Assembly: GCA_002698425.1 (NCBI GenBank)
Contig: NZXU01000094.1
Span: 1-21,349, forward strand
Source of the DNA: Ahrensia sp.
GTDB taxonomy: Bacteria > Pseudomonadota > Alphaproteobacteria > Rhizobiales > Rhizobiaceae
Length of the DNA stretch: 21,349 bases
Reading direction: 5' to 3'
How positions within the stretch are numbered: position 1 is the first letter of the stretch; each line of letters starts with the position of its first letter. The translations under genes and the position numbers were made by a program. Below are positions 1 through 7,254 of this stretch, piece by piece. The notes beneath the pieces were generated by a model. The model did no database searches. It was not told where the DNA came from and saw only the letters and a program-made list of their open reading frames with translations.

Positions 1-98
1 CCCGACCAGCTCCACCCGGTCGGGCGCTCACCGCCGGGCCCTTCAAAGGGGTCCCTTTTGGACGCCGATCGGGGGTCCCGATTCAATGCCGATTGACA
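1..98. mobile_element. Probable right end of an IS21-type insertion sequence
   Basis: Two spaced direct repeats are visible: GGGTCCC, then 8 nt, then GCCGAT at about 53-72, and again GGGTCCC, 8 nt, GCCGAT at about 74-94. The second copy runs into TGACA ending at 98. Multiple subterminal repeats and a terminal CA are typical of IS21-family ends. A 7-bp stem (CCCGACC at 1-7 with GGTCGGG at 18-24) lies further inside. No transposase coding is visible in the window, so the family call rests on the terminal pattern alone. The stretch to the first gene at 152 shows nothing else. Confidence 0.5.
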
Positions 99-151
99 GC
101 GATTGCATGCATAATCGGTCTGACTTGATAATTTTGAGAGTTCGCCTGTTG

Positions 152-844
152 CTACCTAACAAGAATGGGCGATCCTTCGGGAACACGTCCGTAGAGGTCG
201 ATTACATCCTGGTTCATCAAGCGCACACAGCCACTCGACACCGCCTTTCCAATTGTCCAGTATTCAGGCGAGCCGTGTACGCGATAGAGTGTGTCTACTC
301 CATCCTCGAAGATGTACAATGCTCTGGCACCGAGTGGATTTGTGATGCCTGGCGGCATTCCTCCATTGGCAGCGCTCCATTTCGCCAATTCCGACTCGCG
401 CTCGATCATCTCTGCGGGAGGTGTCCAGGTGGGCCATGCCTTCTTGGCGGCGATCGTCGCCCTACCGGACCAGCCGAAACCAGCCCGTCCGAGACCCACG
501 CCATACCGCATCGCTTTCCCGCCCTCCTGCACGAGGTATAGATAAAACCTGTTCGTCTCCACAACCAACGTGCCGACCGGCTCTGATGTCCGGTAGTTCA
601 CCTGACGTCGCCAAAAGCGCCTCGGCACCTTCGTCAAGTCCACGGCAGGAATGGGAAAACGCTCGTCCGGCATCGGCCCGTACATCGCCCGGTACTGCTC
701 ACCGATCGAGGGCTCGACCGCTTCGGATGCGCGGGGATCGCCTACATCGGAGGATGTGCATCCAGCCATGGACAGGCCCGCCAAACCAATCGAGCCGCCC
801 AGGAAGCCTCTGCGGGAGATGGATGTGCGCTGAAGTGTGTTCAT
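152..844 (-). CDS. L,D-transpeptidase (YkuD domain), Tat/lipoprotein leader
   Basis: A 230-residue protein. The N-terminus has a twin-arginine motif (SRRGFLGG, residues 10-17) followed by a hydrophobic stretch and a lipobox-like LSMAGC with Cys29, so it is probably exported folded and may be lipid-anchored. The C-terminal half is a YkuD domain with the catalytic His190 and the SSGCVRL motif with nucleophile Cys206. The family makes 3-3 peptidoglycan cross-links or attaches proteins to peptidoglycan in the periplasm. It is the last of four minus-strand envelope genes and is related to the next gene upstream, suggesting an old duplication. The start at 844 is supported by the leader; its ribosome binding site is weak. 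Confidence 0.9.
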   Translation of the reverse strand: MNTLQRTSISRRGFLGGSIGLAGLSMAGCTSSDVGDPRASEAVEPSIGEQYRAMYGPMPDERFPIPAVDLTKVPRRFWRRQVNYRTSEPVGTLVVETNRFYLYLVQEGGKAMRYGVGLGRAGFGWSGRATIAAKKAWPTWTPPAEMIERESELAKWSAANGGMPPGITNPLGARALYIFEDGVDTLYRVHGSPEYWTIGKAVSSGCVRLMNQDVIDLYGRVPEGSPILVR

Positions 845-876
845 ATGGAAGGAATGCCTTTGTTATTGCAACAGCA

Positions 877-888
877 ACAGACGTCTGT
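877..888. promoter_or_regulatory. 12-bp perfect palindrome upstream of the first L,D-transpeptidase
   Basis: ACAGACGTCTGT is a perfect palindrome centred 38 nt upstream of the start codon at 844, in the 61-nt gap between the two L,D-transpeptidase genes. It could be a small operator. No matching regulator is recognised in the window, and a 12-bp palindrome can occur by chance. Confidence 0.25.
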
Positions 889-905
889 CGGATGTCCGGT
901 GCTGC

Positions 906-1466
906 CTATCGGACTACGACGCGCGTGCCAGTTGGAACCCTTGCGAAGAGATCGATGACGTGGTCGTTCAACATTCGGATGCAGCCGTTCGAGACCGATC
1001 TGCCTATCGAGGACGGCTCGTTGGTGCCGTGGATACGATACAAGGCGTCCTTACCATTCCGGTACAGATATAACGCCCTGGCTCCGAGCGGATTGCCGGG
1101 GCCTCCCGGCACGCCGTCGGCGTAGCGCGCGTACTTGCCGGGATTGCGACGGATCATGTTGTTGGTGGGACGCCAACTCGGCCATTCGGCTTTTCTGCCG
1201 ATAGCGGCTTCGCCCTTGAATGCCAGGCCGGCGCGTCCGACACCTATGCCATATCGGCGCGCCTTACCAAGGCCAAGCACGAGATAGAGATAGTGACTTG
1301 AAGAATCGACGACCACAGTGCCCGAGGCAAATCCTTCGAAAGGCACCAGCTGAGGCATATATTGCTCTTCGATTTCCGGCTGTGTTCCGGCTGCGCTGGC
1401 GGGAATGCCACTGACCGCCATAGCCAGTGAGCAAACTGCGAGAAAGGAACGTCGTGTAACGTGCAT
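906..1466 (-). CDS. L,D-transpeptidase (YkuD domain), secreted
   Basis: A 186-residue protein. The N-terminus carries a TRRSFLAV twin-arginine-like motif, a hydrophobic core and an ASA-A cleavage-like site near residue 25. The YkuD domain fills the rest, with His146 and nucleophile Cys162 in SNGCIRM, the same 17-residue His-to-Cys spacing as the neighbouring transpeptidase. It is shorter than that protein because it lacks the N-terminal linker and the lipobox cysteine, so it is likely a soluble periplasmic enzyme. Expected role is L,D cross-linking of peptidoglycan or anchoring of proteins to it. The product of the pair cannot be told from sequence. Confidence 0.9.
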   Translation of the reverse strand: MHVTRRSFLAVCSLAMAVSGIPASAAGTQPEIEEQYMPQLVPFEGFASGTVVVDSSSHYLYLVLGLGKARRYGIGVGRAGLAFKGEAAIGRKAEWPSWRPTNNMIRRNPGKYARYADGVPGGPGNPLGARALYLYRNGKDALYRIHGTNEPSSIGRSVSNGCIRMLNDHVIDLFARVPTGTRVVVR

Positions 1467-1523
1467 GAAGTTCTCCCATGTCCTGTCGGAATTCAGTAGC
1501 GTCCAAACGACGCGCGCCGAGTA

Positions 1524-1853
1524 TCAGGAAATAATGGGAGGGTAGTCAGGTGGCGATCTGTGCCAGCCGGACAATCGGTCGACTTTGCAGAAGGGCGTGT
1601 GTATTCCATCGAGCCCGAGGCGTAATTGAGCCGAAATGAAGGGCATCAGGTGATGGTTTGCGCAATGGCCGAAGACGACAGAACTTGCCACATCATCCGC
1701 ATCTACATCCGCCGATGTCGCCGAAAGGAACCCCGCCTCGCGCTCAGGGGAAGCGAAAGCGTCCAAGCCACACATCCCGGCAACGGTTTCGGCAGCCGAT
1801 GCCTGAAACAGCGTCATGAACAACAGGGCAAGTGAAATCGCCAGCGCGCGCAT
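1524..1853 (-). CDS. Small exported protein of unknown function (DUF2946-like features)
   Basis: A 109-residue protein with a clear signal peptide (hydrophobic residues 4-18, ASA-A at about 18-21). The mature part has Cys28, a GHCANHHLMPF segment rich in Cys/His, another Cys near residue 88 and a Pro-rich tail (SPPDYPP). This layout resembles small periplasmic DUF2946-type proteins found near metal-homeostasis genes, and the Cys/His cluster could bind a metal, but I do not firmly recognise the family. An AGAGG ribosome binding site lies 6 nt before the ATG. It sits between a transpeptidase gene and the BTLCP protease on the same strand. Confidence 0.6.
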   Translation of the reverse strand: MRALAISLALLFMTLFQASAAETVAGMCGLDAFASPEREAGFLSATSADVDADDVASSVVFGHCANHHLMPFISAQLRLGLDGIHTPFCKVDRLSGWHRSPPDYPPIIS

Positions 1854-1954
1854 TAGAAACCTCTAGCGCACGCCGGACAACAATGCCATATGCTTTCTGG
1901 GGACGTTGACGCGGCATCTTGTGGCGCGAGCCGCATGCGAACTCTCTGCAAATT

Positions 1955-2566
1955 TCAATCGACCGCACCTACGAGGGGTTCTTGCCCTGCGCGAATAGTG
2001 ACCCAACGCCCCGCGTGCTTTGTGTCTTGTCGTTTGAGATATCGATAGTCGGTAGATCGCCACAGCCGGACGCGGTCGTCCAGATTGTCGAGAACAAAAT
2101 CTCCTTTGTCGGTGCGGACAGTGAGTACAGCGTGCCCCTCCCCGTCGGGCTTCCGAACGACCGTAAGGAGGAGATTCGCGAGCGGCAGACCTTTGCCGCT
2201 CAGCCGCTTCCGTTTCTCGAGGGCAAAATCCTCACAGTCGCCGCTCCCCTCCGGATAGGTCCAGACCTCCTCGCTTCCGTAGTTGTCTAAATCACTGACT
2301 GGCCTTACGGCCCGGTTTACGCCAACGGTCGTAACCGTGAGTTGGTCCAAGAGCGATGGTGAGAGATTTACCGGGCGGACGTTCGACGGTTGCGCAGCAC
2401 ATTCTCGCGGTATTCGCCGACAGAGCTCATAGTGTCCGATCGGCTGAGACGTTAGGCCTCCAACCTCCATGAAGTCGCCCGGAGCGGCCGCTTTCGGGGA
2501 TACCTGTCCAGCAACCAGAATGACGGCGCTTCCGAATGATGCCAGTAGCGTGCGCTTGAGATTCAT
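1955..2566 (-). CDS. Transglutaminase-like cysteine peptidase, BTLCP family
   Basis: A 203-residue protein with a signal peptide (KAAA cleavage region near 25-28). The papain/transglutaminase-like triad is visible in order: Cys111 in GSGDCEDFAL, His145 in GEGHAVL and Asp160 in FVLDNLDD. This is the pattern and length of bacterial transglutaminase-like cysteine proteinases (BTLCP, DUF920), periplasmic proteins common in Alphaproteobacteria. Members of the family (LapG) cleave surface adhesins, but no LapD/adhesin partner is present here, so the substrate is unknown. AAGGAG lies 9 nt before the ATG and a good promoter lies further upstream. Confidence 0.88.
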   Translation of the reverse strand: MNLKRTLLASFGSAVILVAGQVSPKAAAPGDFMEVGGLTSQPIGHYELCRRIPRECAAQPSNVRPVNLSPSLLDQLTVTTVGVNRAVRPVSDLDNYGSEEVWTYPEGSGDCEDFALEKRKRLSGKGLPLANLLLTVVRKPDGEGHAVLTVRTDKGDFVLDNLDDRVRLWRSTDYRYLKRQDTKHAGRWVTIRAGQEPLVGAVD

Positions 2567-2593
2567 TGCCCACCACTCCTTAATGTTAGGAAA

Positions 2594-2623
2594 ATGTTAA
2601 TTTCCGGCGAGTTCGCGTGTCAA
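2594..2623 (-). promoter_or_regulatory. Predicted sigma-70 promoter for the BTLCP gene
   Basis: On the minus strand TTGACA (2623-2618), an 18-bp spacer and TAACAT (2599-2594) give a start of transcription near 2587, leaving a short leader with an AAGGAG site before the ATG at 2566. The -35 is a perfect consensus. It probably also serves the genes downstream toward 152. Confidence 0.5.
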
Positions 2624-2807
2624 CGGATCGGGCATGCACAACCGAGCCGTAAGCGGGTTCTCCACAATTGAACCAAGTCAACGTCCCGGCCGGACTCCCG
2701 CGAGAGCGGTTCCGGACTATCATTTCAATGGCAACCGCGAACTCATCAGGCTGCAAGAACCACGCGCATCGCCGCCGCGGATTTGCCGCAAAGGCATTGC
2801 AGTGGGT

Positions 2808-2837
2808 TTGACACTCGGCGAGCGGCTCACCTGTTAG
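2808..2837 (+). promoter_or_regulatory. Predicted sigma-70 promoter for the SleB-type hydrolase
   Basis: TTGACA at 2808-2813, an 18-bp spacer and TGTTAG at 2832-2837 would start transcription near 2844, ahead of the hydrolase gene. The rest of the divergent intergenic stretch (2624-2807) shows no recognisable gene or repeat. Confidence 0.4.
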
Positions 2838-2892
2838 CGATTCGTAAAGGTTAACGGGCGATTGTGGAGGCTTGCCAACTGACGGAGGGAAT

Positions 2893-3915
2893 GTGCTTAT
2901 TTCGGGGAGCCGGGCGGCGAATGCGGCACGAAAGATCGCGGCGCACGCAGCTGCGGTGCTTGTTATCGGGGGCTCCGTCAACCTCGCCATGCCCACGCAG
3001 GCAGCGCTCCCCGAGCGTGCTGCGGCGGCGCCAAACCCGGCATCAAGCGAGCCGTCTCTACTACCCAGAAGGTTATCCGACGCGGCGACGTGGGTAAACC
3101 GAACGGAGAAGGGCTCTCGGCCGAGTTCCCTCAGGCTGCAAGTGAGAAAGTCGCTGACCGACCTCGCGCCTTGGAACAAGTACTTCGTCCGCCCCTCGAT
3201 TCCGATCGTCCGGCAAATACGACGGCCCGAAACATCCGATCCCGAACTCGCTATCGCGCGCGCGTTTCATACACCCGAACATGACCGATACGCGGGAGTT
3301 CCGACGGTCCTCAGGGAACTGGTCACCAATGATCGAGCCGATGCCTTGGCTACCGCATACGCTCCATTCGAACCGGAACATCTTGTTCTGTCCGCATTCG
3401 ACAGTCTGTTCGCTGACGAAGCGCGCGCGGAGGACAGGTTCATACCGCCCGCTACCGAGGGGGATCACGAGTGGATCCAGACACCTCTCCCGCCCGAGAC
3501 ATTCTCCGCGGTTCAACAAAGATGCCTCGCCACCGCCGTCTATTTCGAGGCGAGAGGAGAAGCGCCGAAAGGTCAAGCCGCGGTTGCGCAGGTCATCTTG
3601 AACCGCGTCCGAAACCCTGTCTTTCCGGGCACTGTTTGCGACGTCGTGTATCAAAACGCGCAGCTTTCGAACCGCTGCCAGTTTTCCTTCGCATGCGATG
3701 GCCTTCCCGAGCGCGTTGCCGATCGATCAGCGTATGAACTCGCCGAAGAAATCGCGATGGCGGTGAGCGCCGGAAAGATCTTCATTTCCGAGGTCGCGTC
3801 GGCAACCCATTATTTTGCGGACTATGTGCGACCTCGCTGGGCAGACGCTATGGAAAATATAGCCAACATCGGGGCGCACCGGTTCTATAGAACCTATGAC
3901 GGTGGATGGAGCTAG
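2893..3915 (+). CDS. Cell wall hydrolase, SleB family
   Basis: About 340 residues. The N-terminus has a hydrophobic export segment (AAAVLVIGGSVNLAMPTQAA). A long low-complexity linker follows, and the C-terminal ~130 residues form a SleB/CwlJ hydrolase domain: VYFEARGE with the candidate catalytic Glu, QVILNRV, CQFSF and ATHYFADYVRPRW. These enzymes are lytic transglycosylases or amidases acting on peptidoglycan; in Alphaproteobacteria they are not tied to spores. The frame opens after a TAA at 2845. TTG at 2872 is possible, but GTG at 2893 has GGAGGG a few bases upstream and is preferred. It is divergent from the BTLCP gene, with a separate promoter. Confidence 0.85.
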   Translation: MLISGSRAANAARKIAAHAAAVLVIGGSVNLAMPTQAALPERAAAAPNPASSEPSLLPRRLSDAATWVNRTEKGSRPSSLRLQVRKSLTDLAPWNKYFVRPSIPIVRQIRRPETSDPELAIARAFHTPEHDRYAGVPTVLRELVTNDRADALATAYAPFEPEHLVLSAFDSLFADEARAEDRFIPPATEGDHEWIQTPLPPETFSAVQQRCLATAVYFEARGEAPKGQAAVAQVILNRVRNPVFPGTVCDVVYQNAQLSNRCQFSFACDGLPERVADRSAYELAEEIAMAVSAGKIFISEVASATHYFADYVRPRWADAMENIANIGAHRFYRTYDGGWS

Positions 3916-3949
3916 CGTCCTGCAATGGAATGCTTTTTTGGTAGTCCGC

Positions 3950-4115
3950 AAAACGCTGTTCTCCAGGGCTTCCAGACAACAATTCCTCGCGCGCCACCTG
4001 CAGAACGTCGCATCGCTGATCCATTCTTGCGGTACCGTTCTGTCGCCGTCGCTCCGGCTTGGTGTTACTTCAGGATGCCGAATATCTGCTTATCGGATGA
4101 GCGTGATCGCCTCAT
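3950..4115 (-). pseudogene. IS3-family transposase orfA remnant
   Basis: Reading the minus strand from the ATG at 4115 gives MRRSRSSDKQIFGILK and then a TAA stop. The same frame continues with HQAGATATERYRKNG, and a shifted frame continues ISDATFCRWRARN and LEALENSVLR. Together these follow the N-terminal helix-turn-helix half of an IS3-family OrfA (KRSRF..EQI.GILKE.EAG...CRKHGISDATFYKW). An AAGGAG site precedes the ATG. One stop and at least one frameshift make it dead, and no orfB is seen. This remnant accounts for part of the 376-nt gap between the hydrolase and the STAS gene; 4116-4291 holds probable IS-end DNA and nothing else recognisable. Confidence 0.65.
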
Positions 4116-4291
4116 GATCCGTCTCCTTCGTCAAGGAACAGACGAACTCTAGGCGAGGCCAATTCTGGAGCATGTCTGCAGAGGCGCCGACAATGCGCCG
4201 ATTGCGGCATCGCCACTACCCTCACGGGAACGAACAGGACGATTCCTGCGAAATTGCGAGCCGATGAAAAACAAGCGATCGTATCATTCCG

Positions 4292-4654
4292 TCACTTGCT
4301 GCGCGCCCATGCGATGGCATCCTCCCTTTCAAGGCTGTCGAACCAACGCATTTCGGAACGGGTAAGGGCGGCGGCGAGCTTCGAGCCCCACTCCATGCAC
4401 GCCTCGTCGCCGATGACGGCAATGCGGGAGAAATCGTTTCGATGGGCGGTATCCATCTTCAGGTCTTCGCGCAGGGCCGCGAGACTTTCGTAGCCATCGA
4501 ATTTGGTCAGATCGACAACAAGGCCGGGTTTCTGCTCTATTGCGAGCCGTTCGTGGAGCAGAACGTTCATCAGGTTCAAATCGTTTTCGGTGAGTTTGCC
4601 CTCGCAGGCGATGCCAATGACGTTGTCATGATCTGTCAGCGTCTCGGTGAACAT
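4292..4654 (-). CDS. STAS/SpoIIAA-like domain protein
   Basis: A 120-residue single-domain protein that opens MFTETLTDHDNVIGIACEGKL and continues LVVDLTKFDGYESLAALREDLKM, then IAVIGDEACMEW. This is the pattern of the SpoIIAA-like (STAS/SEC14-type, PF11964) family of small cytoplasmic proteins, whose biochemical role is mostly unknown. AGGAGG lies 6 nt before the ATG. The start overlaps the 3' end of the CDF exporter gene by 29 nt, so it is translationally coupled and is the last gene of the transglutaminase/CDF/STAS unit. No kinase or phosphatase partner is nearby. Confidence 0.8.
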   Translation of the reverse strand: MFTETLTDHDNVIGIACEGKLTENDLNLMNVLLHERLAIEQKPGLVVDLTKFDGYESLAALREDLKMDTAHRNDFSRIAVIGDEACMEWGSKLAAALTRSEMRWFDSLEREDAIAWARSK

Positions 4655-5591
4655 GGGCTTCCTCCTTTTCTTCGGGTTTGCCGTGACCGTAGAGGTCGGC
4701 GTTCTGGTGTTGGTTGTCCTCGTGCTCGAACTCGAGGCTGGAATGGCCGATGCCGAAATCGTCCTTCAGTCGGCCCTTGATCGCGGCTTTGATATCTTCG
4801 ATACGGCCCCAGCCATCCGTGGTCAGGACGACGTGGCAGTCGAGCGCGGCCTCGTGCTCCTGCATCTGCCACAGATGCACATGATGAACATCCGCGACAC
4901 CGTCCACACCCCGCATCGCCTCGACGACGGCCTCGTTGTCGATGTCGGGCGGGCTGCCGAGCATAAGCGTCCGGATCGGACCGCCGATCTCGGTGAACGC
5001 CAGATAGAGGATATAGAGCGCAATGCCGATGGTGATGGCCGGGTCGACCCACCGCATGTCGTAAAGGATGATGAGTGAACCGCCGACGATTACCGCCACG
5101 GAGGCAAGCGCGTCCGACAGGTTGTGCAGGAAGAGCGCGCGGATGTTCACGCTTCCCTTCTGCATTGAATAGGTGAGTAGCGCCGTCAGGGTATCGACCA
5201 CCAGCGCGACGCCGCCCAGTATCACGACCGTCCAACCTGCCACCTCGGGCGGGTCGATCATCCGCATGCCGCCCTCATAGATCAGGTAAAAGCCGATCAG
5301 GATCAGGGTGGTGTAGTTAATAAGCGCGGCGATAATCTCGATCCGGCGGTAACCGAAGGTCATGCGCGCGTCTGCGGGTCGGCGCGCAATTTTGCGCGCT
5401 GCGAAGGCGATCACGAGCGACGCCATGTCAGAGAAGTTGTGAAGGGCGTCCGCGATCAGCGCGAGGCTGCCGGCGAGGATCCCGCCGACAACCTGGGCGA
5501 CGGTCAGAAGGCCGTTGGCCCAGATGGCGATAGAGACGCGCCGGTCGCCAGACTCGGGATCGATGTGAGCGTGGCCGTGATCATGCGGCAC
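4626..5591 (-). CDS. Cation diffusion facilitator, Zn/Cd/Co-type metal exporter
   Basis: About 321 residues. It starts with a His-rich cytosolic segment (HDHGHAH, residues 3-9), then six hydrophobic segments. The two metal-site motifs of CzcD/ZitB-type exporters are present: HNFSD (His51, Asp55) in TM2 and HNLSD in TM5. A cytoplasmic domain with VHHVHLWQM follows, and a second His-rich tail (HQNADLYGHG, HVHRD). Such proteins exchange Zn2+, Cd2+ or Co2+ for protons across the inner membrane. The frame is open to 5633, but GTG at 5591 is preferred because GAGGAGA lies 7 nt upstream; this start overlaps the transglutaminase-like gene by 11 nt. It is the middle gene of a unit with a MerR-type promoter. 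Confidence 0.93.
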   Translation of the reverse strand: MPHDHGHAHIDPESGDRRVSIAIWANGLLTVAQVVGGILAGSLALIADALHNFSDMASLVIAFAARKIARRPADARMTFGYRRIEIIAALINYTTLILIGFYLIYEGGMRMIDPPEVAGWTVVILGGVALVVDTLTALLTYSMQKGSVNIRALFLHNLSDALASVAVIVGGSLIILYDMRWVDPAITIGIALYILYLAFTEIGGPIRTLMLGSPPDIDNEAVVEAMRGVDGVADVHHVHLWQMQEHEAALDCHVVLTTDGWGRIEDIKAAIKGRLKDDFGIGHSSLEFEHEDNQHQNADLYGHGKPEEKEEAHVHRDADRS

Positions 5592-6351
5592 GGTTTGTCT
5601 CCTCGTGTCTGTGGTTCGGTCGGCTGAGCCCAAGGTTCTGCGGCAATACTCCCCGTCGGATCGTGCGCACCCGGGCGTTCATCCAGTGCCGGATGACGTG
5701 GCGATAGAGCAAGTCGCGCATGAAACCGAAATCCTGACGGTGTTTTGAGTAGAAGCCGTCGGGCGCTTCGAAGGTTCCGAAATCGCGGGCGATACCGGTT
5801 TTCTGGATATACGTGCTCCTGCCGGTCCACGCGACCGGCGGGTCACTCAGGCAATCCGTTCCAACGCCGTAGCCGCACAGGCTTTCGGTGCCGCTGAATT
5901 CCTGTTGCAGCGTCTGCAGGAAAGGCTCGTCCAAAATGAAGCCTTCAAGATTGACCCATCGGCCCTCCGTCTCCACCTCGACCCAGGAATGGAGGATTTC
6001 GGACGGCGCGAGGGGGTAGACAAGTTCCGGCACGACGCCAAGCTGAAGCGCCTTGTGGATGGTGAAGCCGTGCAGCCGGCAGCGGATGCCGACGCCTCGC
6101 AGCAGCGCCATCAGGAGCGTGCCCTTGGTGTTGCACTGGCCATAGCCATCTGCCAGCACCTCGGAGGCCGGAATGTCGTCGGCGCGGTTGTAGCCGAAGG
6201 CGACCTCGTCCCGGACGAAGTCGTAGACGGCACCAATTCGGTTTTGTTGGGGGAGATCTTTCCAGCCGCGATCTTCGATCAGTTTCGAGATCGAAAGCGC
6301 GTCAAAGTCCAGCAGCCGGGTTTCGCTCAAGTGAGGGTCAGTGGGGGCCAT
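5581..6351 (-). CDS. Transglutaminase-like domain protein
   Basis: A 256-residue protein without a signal peptide, so probably cytoplasmic. A transglutaminase-like core is visible: Cys73 in GYGQCNTKGTLL, His121 in HSWVEVE and Asp141 in NLEGFILD, after an N-terminal segment ending VRDEVAFGY typical of the superfamily. The domain may act as a peptidase or amidase; the substrate is unknown. The C-terminal ~80 residues (dense in Arg/His) are less conserved in appearance. It is the first gene after a perfect MerR-type operator and overlaps the metal exporter gene, so it appears to be part of the metal response, which is unusual for this family. Confidence 0.85.
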   Translation of the reverse strand: MAPTDPHLSETRLLDFDALSISKLIEDRGWKDLPQQNRIGAVYDFVRDEVAFGYNRADDIPASEVLADGYGQCNTKGTLLMALLRGVGIRCRLHGFTIHKALQLGVVPELVYPLAPSEILHSWVEVETEGRWVNLEGFILDEPFLQTLQQEFSGTESLCGYGVGTDCLSDPPVAWTGRSTYIQKTGIARDFGTFEAPDGFYSKHRQDFGFMRDLLYRHVIRHWMNARVRTIRRGVLPQNLGLSRPNHRHEETNRAA

Positions 6352-6379
6352 GGGTATATCCTCGAATCGCTCACGAGGA

Positions 6380-6410
6380 GTTGTAGGTTCTACAGTGACT
6401 GTAGGTTCAA
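6380..6410 (-). promoter_or_regulatory. MerR-type operator/promoter A (transglutaminase/CDF/STAS unit)
   Basis: On the minus strand TTGAAC (6410-6405), a spacer of exactly 19 bp and TACAAC (6385-6380). The spacer contains CTACAGTCACTGTAG, a perfect 7-1-7 dyad (6404-6390). Over-long 19-bp spacers with a central dyad are the hallmark of promoters activated by MerR-family proteins. Transcription would start near 6373, 22 nt before the ATG at 6351. Confidence 0.85.
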
Positions 6411-6443
6411 GTCCTTTTTTGGCCTACGCCTACCGCCCTTACG

Positions 6444-7178
6444 TTACCCGATGCTGCCAAGGGCCGGGAAGGTTTCGAGCAACCAGAAGGCAAGGCGGCT
6501 GACCTGGTCGGTCATCACACCGATGCCCATCAGCACCATCAGTCCACCGGCAATGCGATAGAGCCACCGCCCCGCCGCGCCGATACGCTTGAGCTTGCCC
6601 GCAATCTCGTTGGTGAAGAGCGCGATCAACAGGAAAGGCACGCCGAGCCCTGTGGAATAGATGGCCAGAAGCGCCACGCCATCTGCGCCCGATGTTGCGC
6701 TCACCGCAAGGATTGAGCCAAGCACCGGCCCGATGCAAGGCGTCCAGCCAAACGCAAAGGCGAGGCCCAGAAGATAGGCCCCCGCCGCGTTACCGCCCTT
6801 TGCTGCGACATAAGGCCTGGTGTCGCGCATCATTGCAGGGATCCGGATCGCCCCCATCATCACGAGCCCGAAAAGAACGATCAGAGCGCCACCCGCAATA
6901 CCCAGTTCGTATTTCCAGCGCAGCAGCATCCCGCCCAGAAGGCTGGCCCCGGCCCCGAGCGCCACGAAGACCGTGGAAAACCCAAGCACGAACCAGAGGC
7001 TCAGAATCACACTGCGTGCCCGGTCGCCGATGGCTGTCGCCGTCCGCGATGCAGGGGCAGGCTGTCCCGCGATATAGGAGACATAGCCCGGAGCCAGAGG
7101 CAGGACGCAGGGCGAGAGAAACGAGACCGTCCCGCCCAAAAAGGCAGCGATGATGCCAATACCGGAGATTTCGAACAT
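6444..7178 (-). CDS. ccdA: Cytochrome c biogenesis protein CcdA (DsbD-type membrane domain)
   Basis: A 244-residue protein with six or more hydrophobic segments. The paired redox cysteines are in the family motifs: Cys24 in SFLSPCVLPLAPGY and Cys148 in AFGWTPCIGPVLGS. CcdA carries electrons from cytoplasmic thioredoxin across the inner membrane to reduce periplasmic thiols, for example in cytochrome c assembly or for SCO/thioredoxin-like partners. Family length is normal. It is separated from ynfA by 76 nt that contain its own MerR-type promoter, so it is probably co-regulated with, not simply co-transcribed with, the neighbouring genes. Its ribosome binding site is weak. Confidence 0.93.
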   Translation of the reverse strand: MFEISGIGIIAAFLGGTVSFLSPCVLPLAPGYVSYIAGQPAPASRTATAIGDRARSVILSLWFVLGFSTVFVALGAGASLLGGMLLRWKYELGIAGGALIVLFGLVMMGAIRIPAMMRDTRPYVAAKGGNAAGAYLLGLAFAFGWTPCIGPVLGSILAVSATSGADGVALLAIYSTGLGVPFLLIALFTNEIAGKLKRIGAAGRWLYRIAGGLMVLMGIGVMTDQVSRLAFWLLETFPALGSIG

Positions 7179-7214
7179 TCAAGTCTTGCCCAACCTGCAC
7201 TTCAGTCGAACGCG

Positions 7215-7245
7215 CTTGTAAAACCTAAAGCTGCTGTAGCCTCAA
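7215..7245 (-). promoter_or_regulatory. MerR-type operator/promoter E (ccdA)
   Basis: On the minus strand TTGAGG (7245-7240), exactly 19 bp, then TACAAG (7220-7215). The spacer begins CTACAGCAGCTTTAG, an imperfect dyad that shares CTACAGCAGCT with the SCO-operon operator. The predicted start near 7208 leaves a 30-nt leader to the ccdA ATG at 7178. Confidence 0.75.
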
Positions 7246-7254
7246 GAGCATTTC

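Noticed and set aside
3896..4152. Two short plus-strand ORFs after the SleB-type gene
   Set aside because: No recognisable family or good ribosome site; the opposite strand explains the stretch as an IS3 orfA remnant.
5905..6561. Long plus-strand ORF (218 codons) across the transglutaminase-like gene and the intergenic promoter
   Set aside because: It is antisense to a gene with intact catalytic motifs, crosses operator A and has no recognisable domain; a GC-rich shadow frame.
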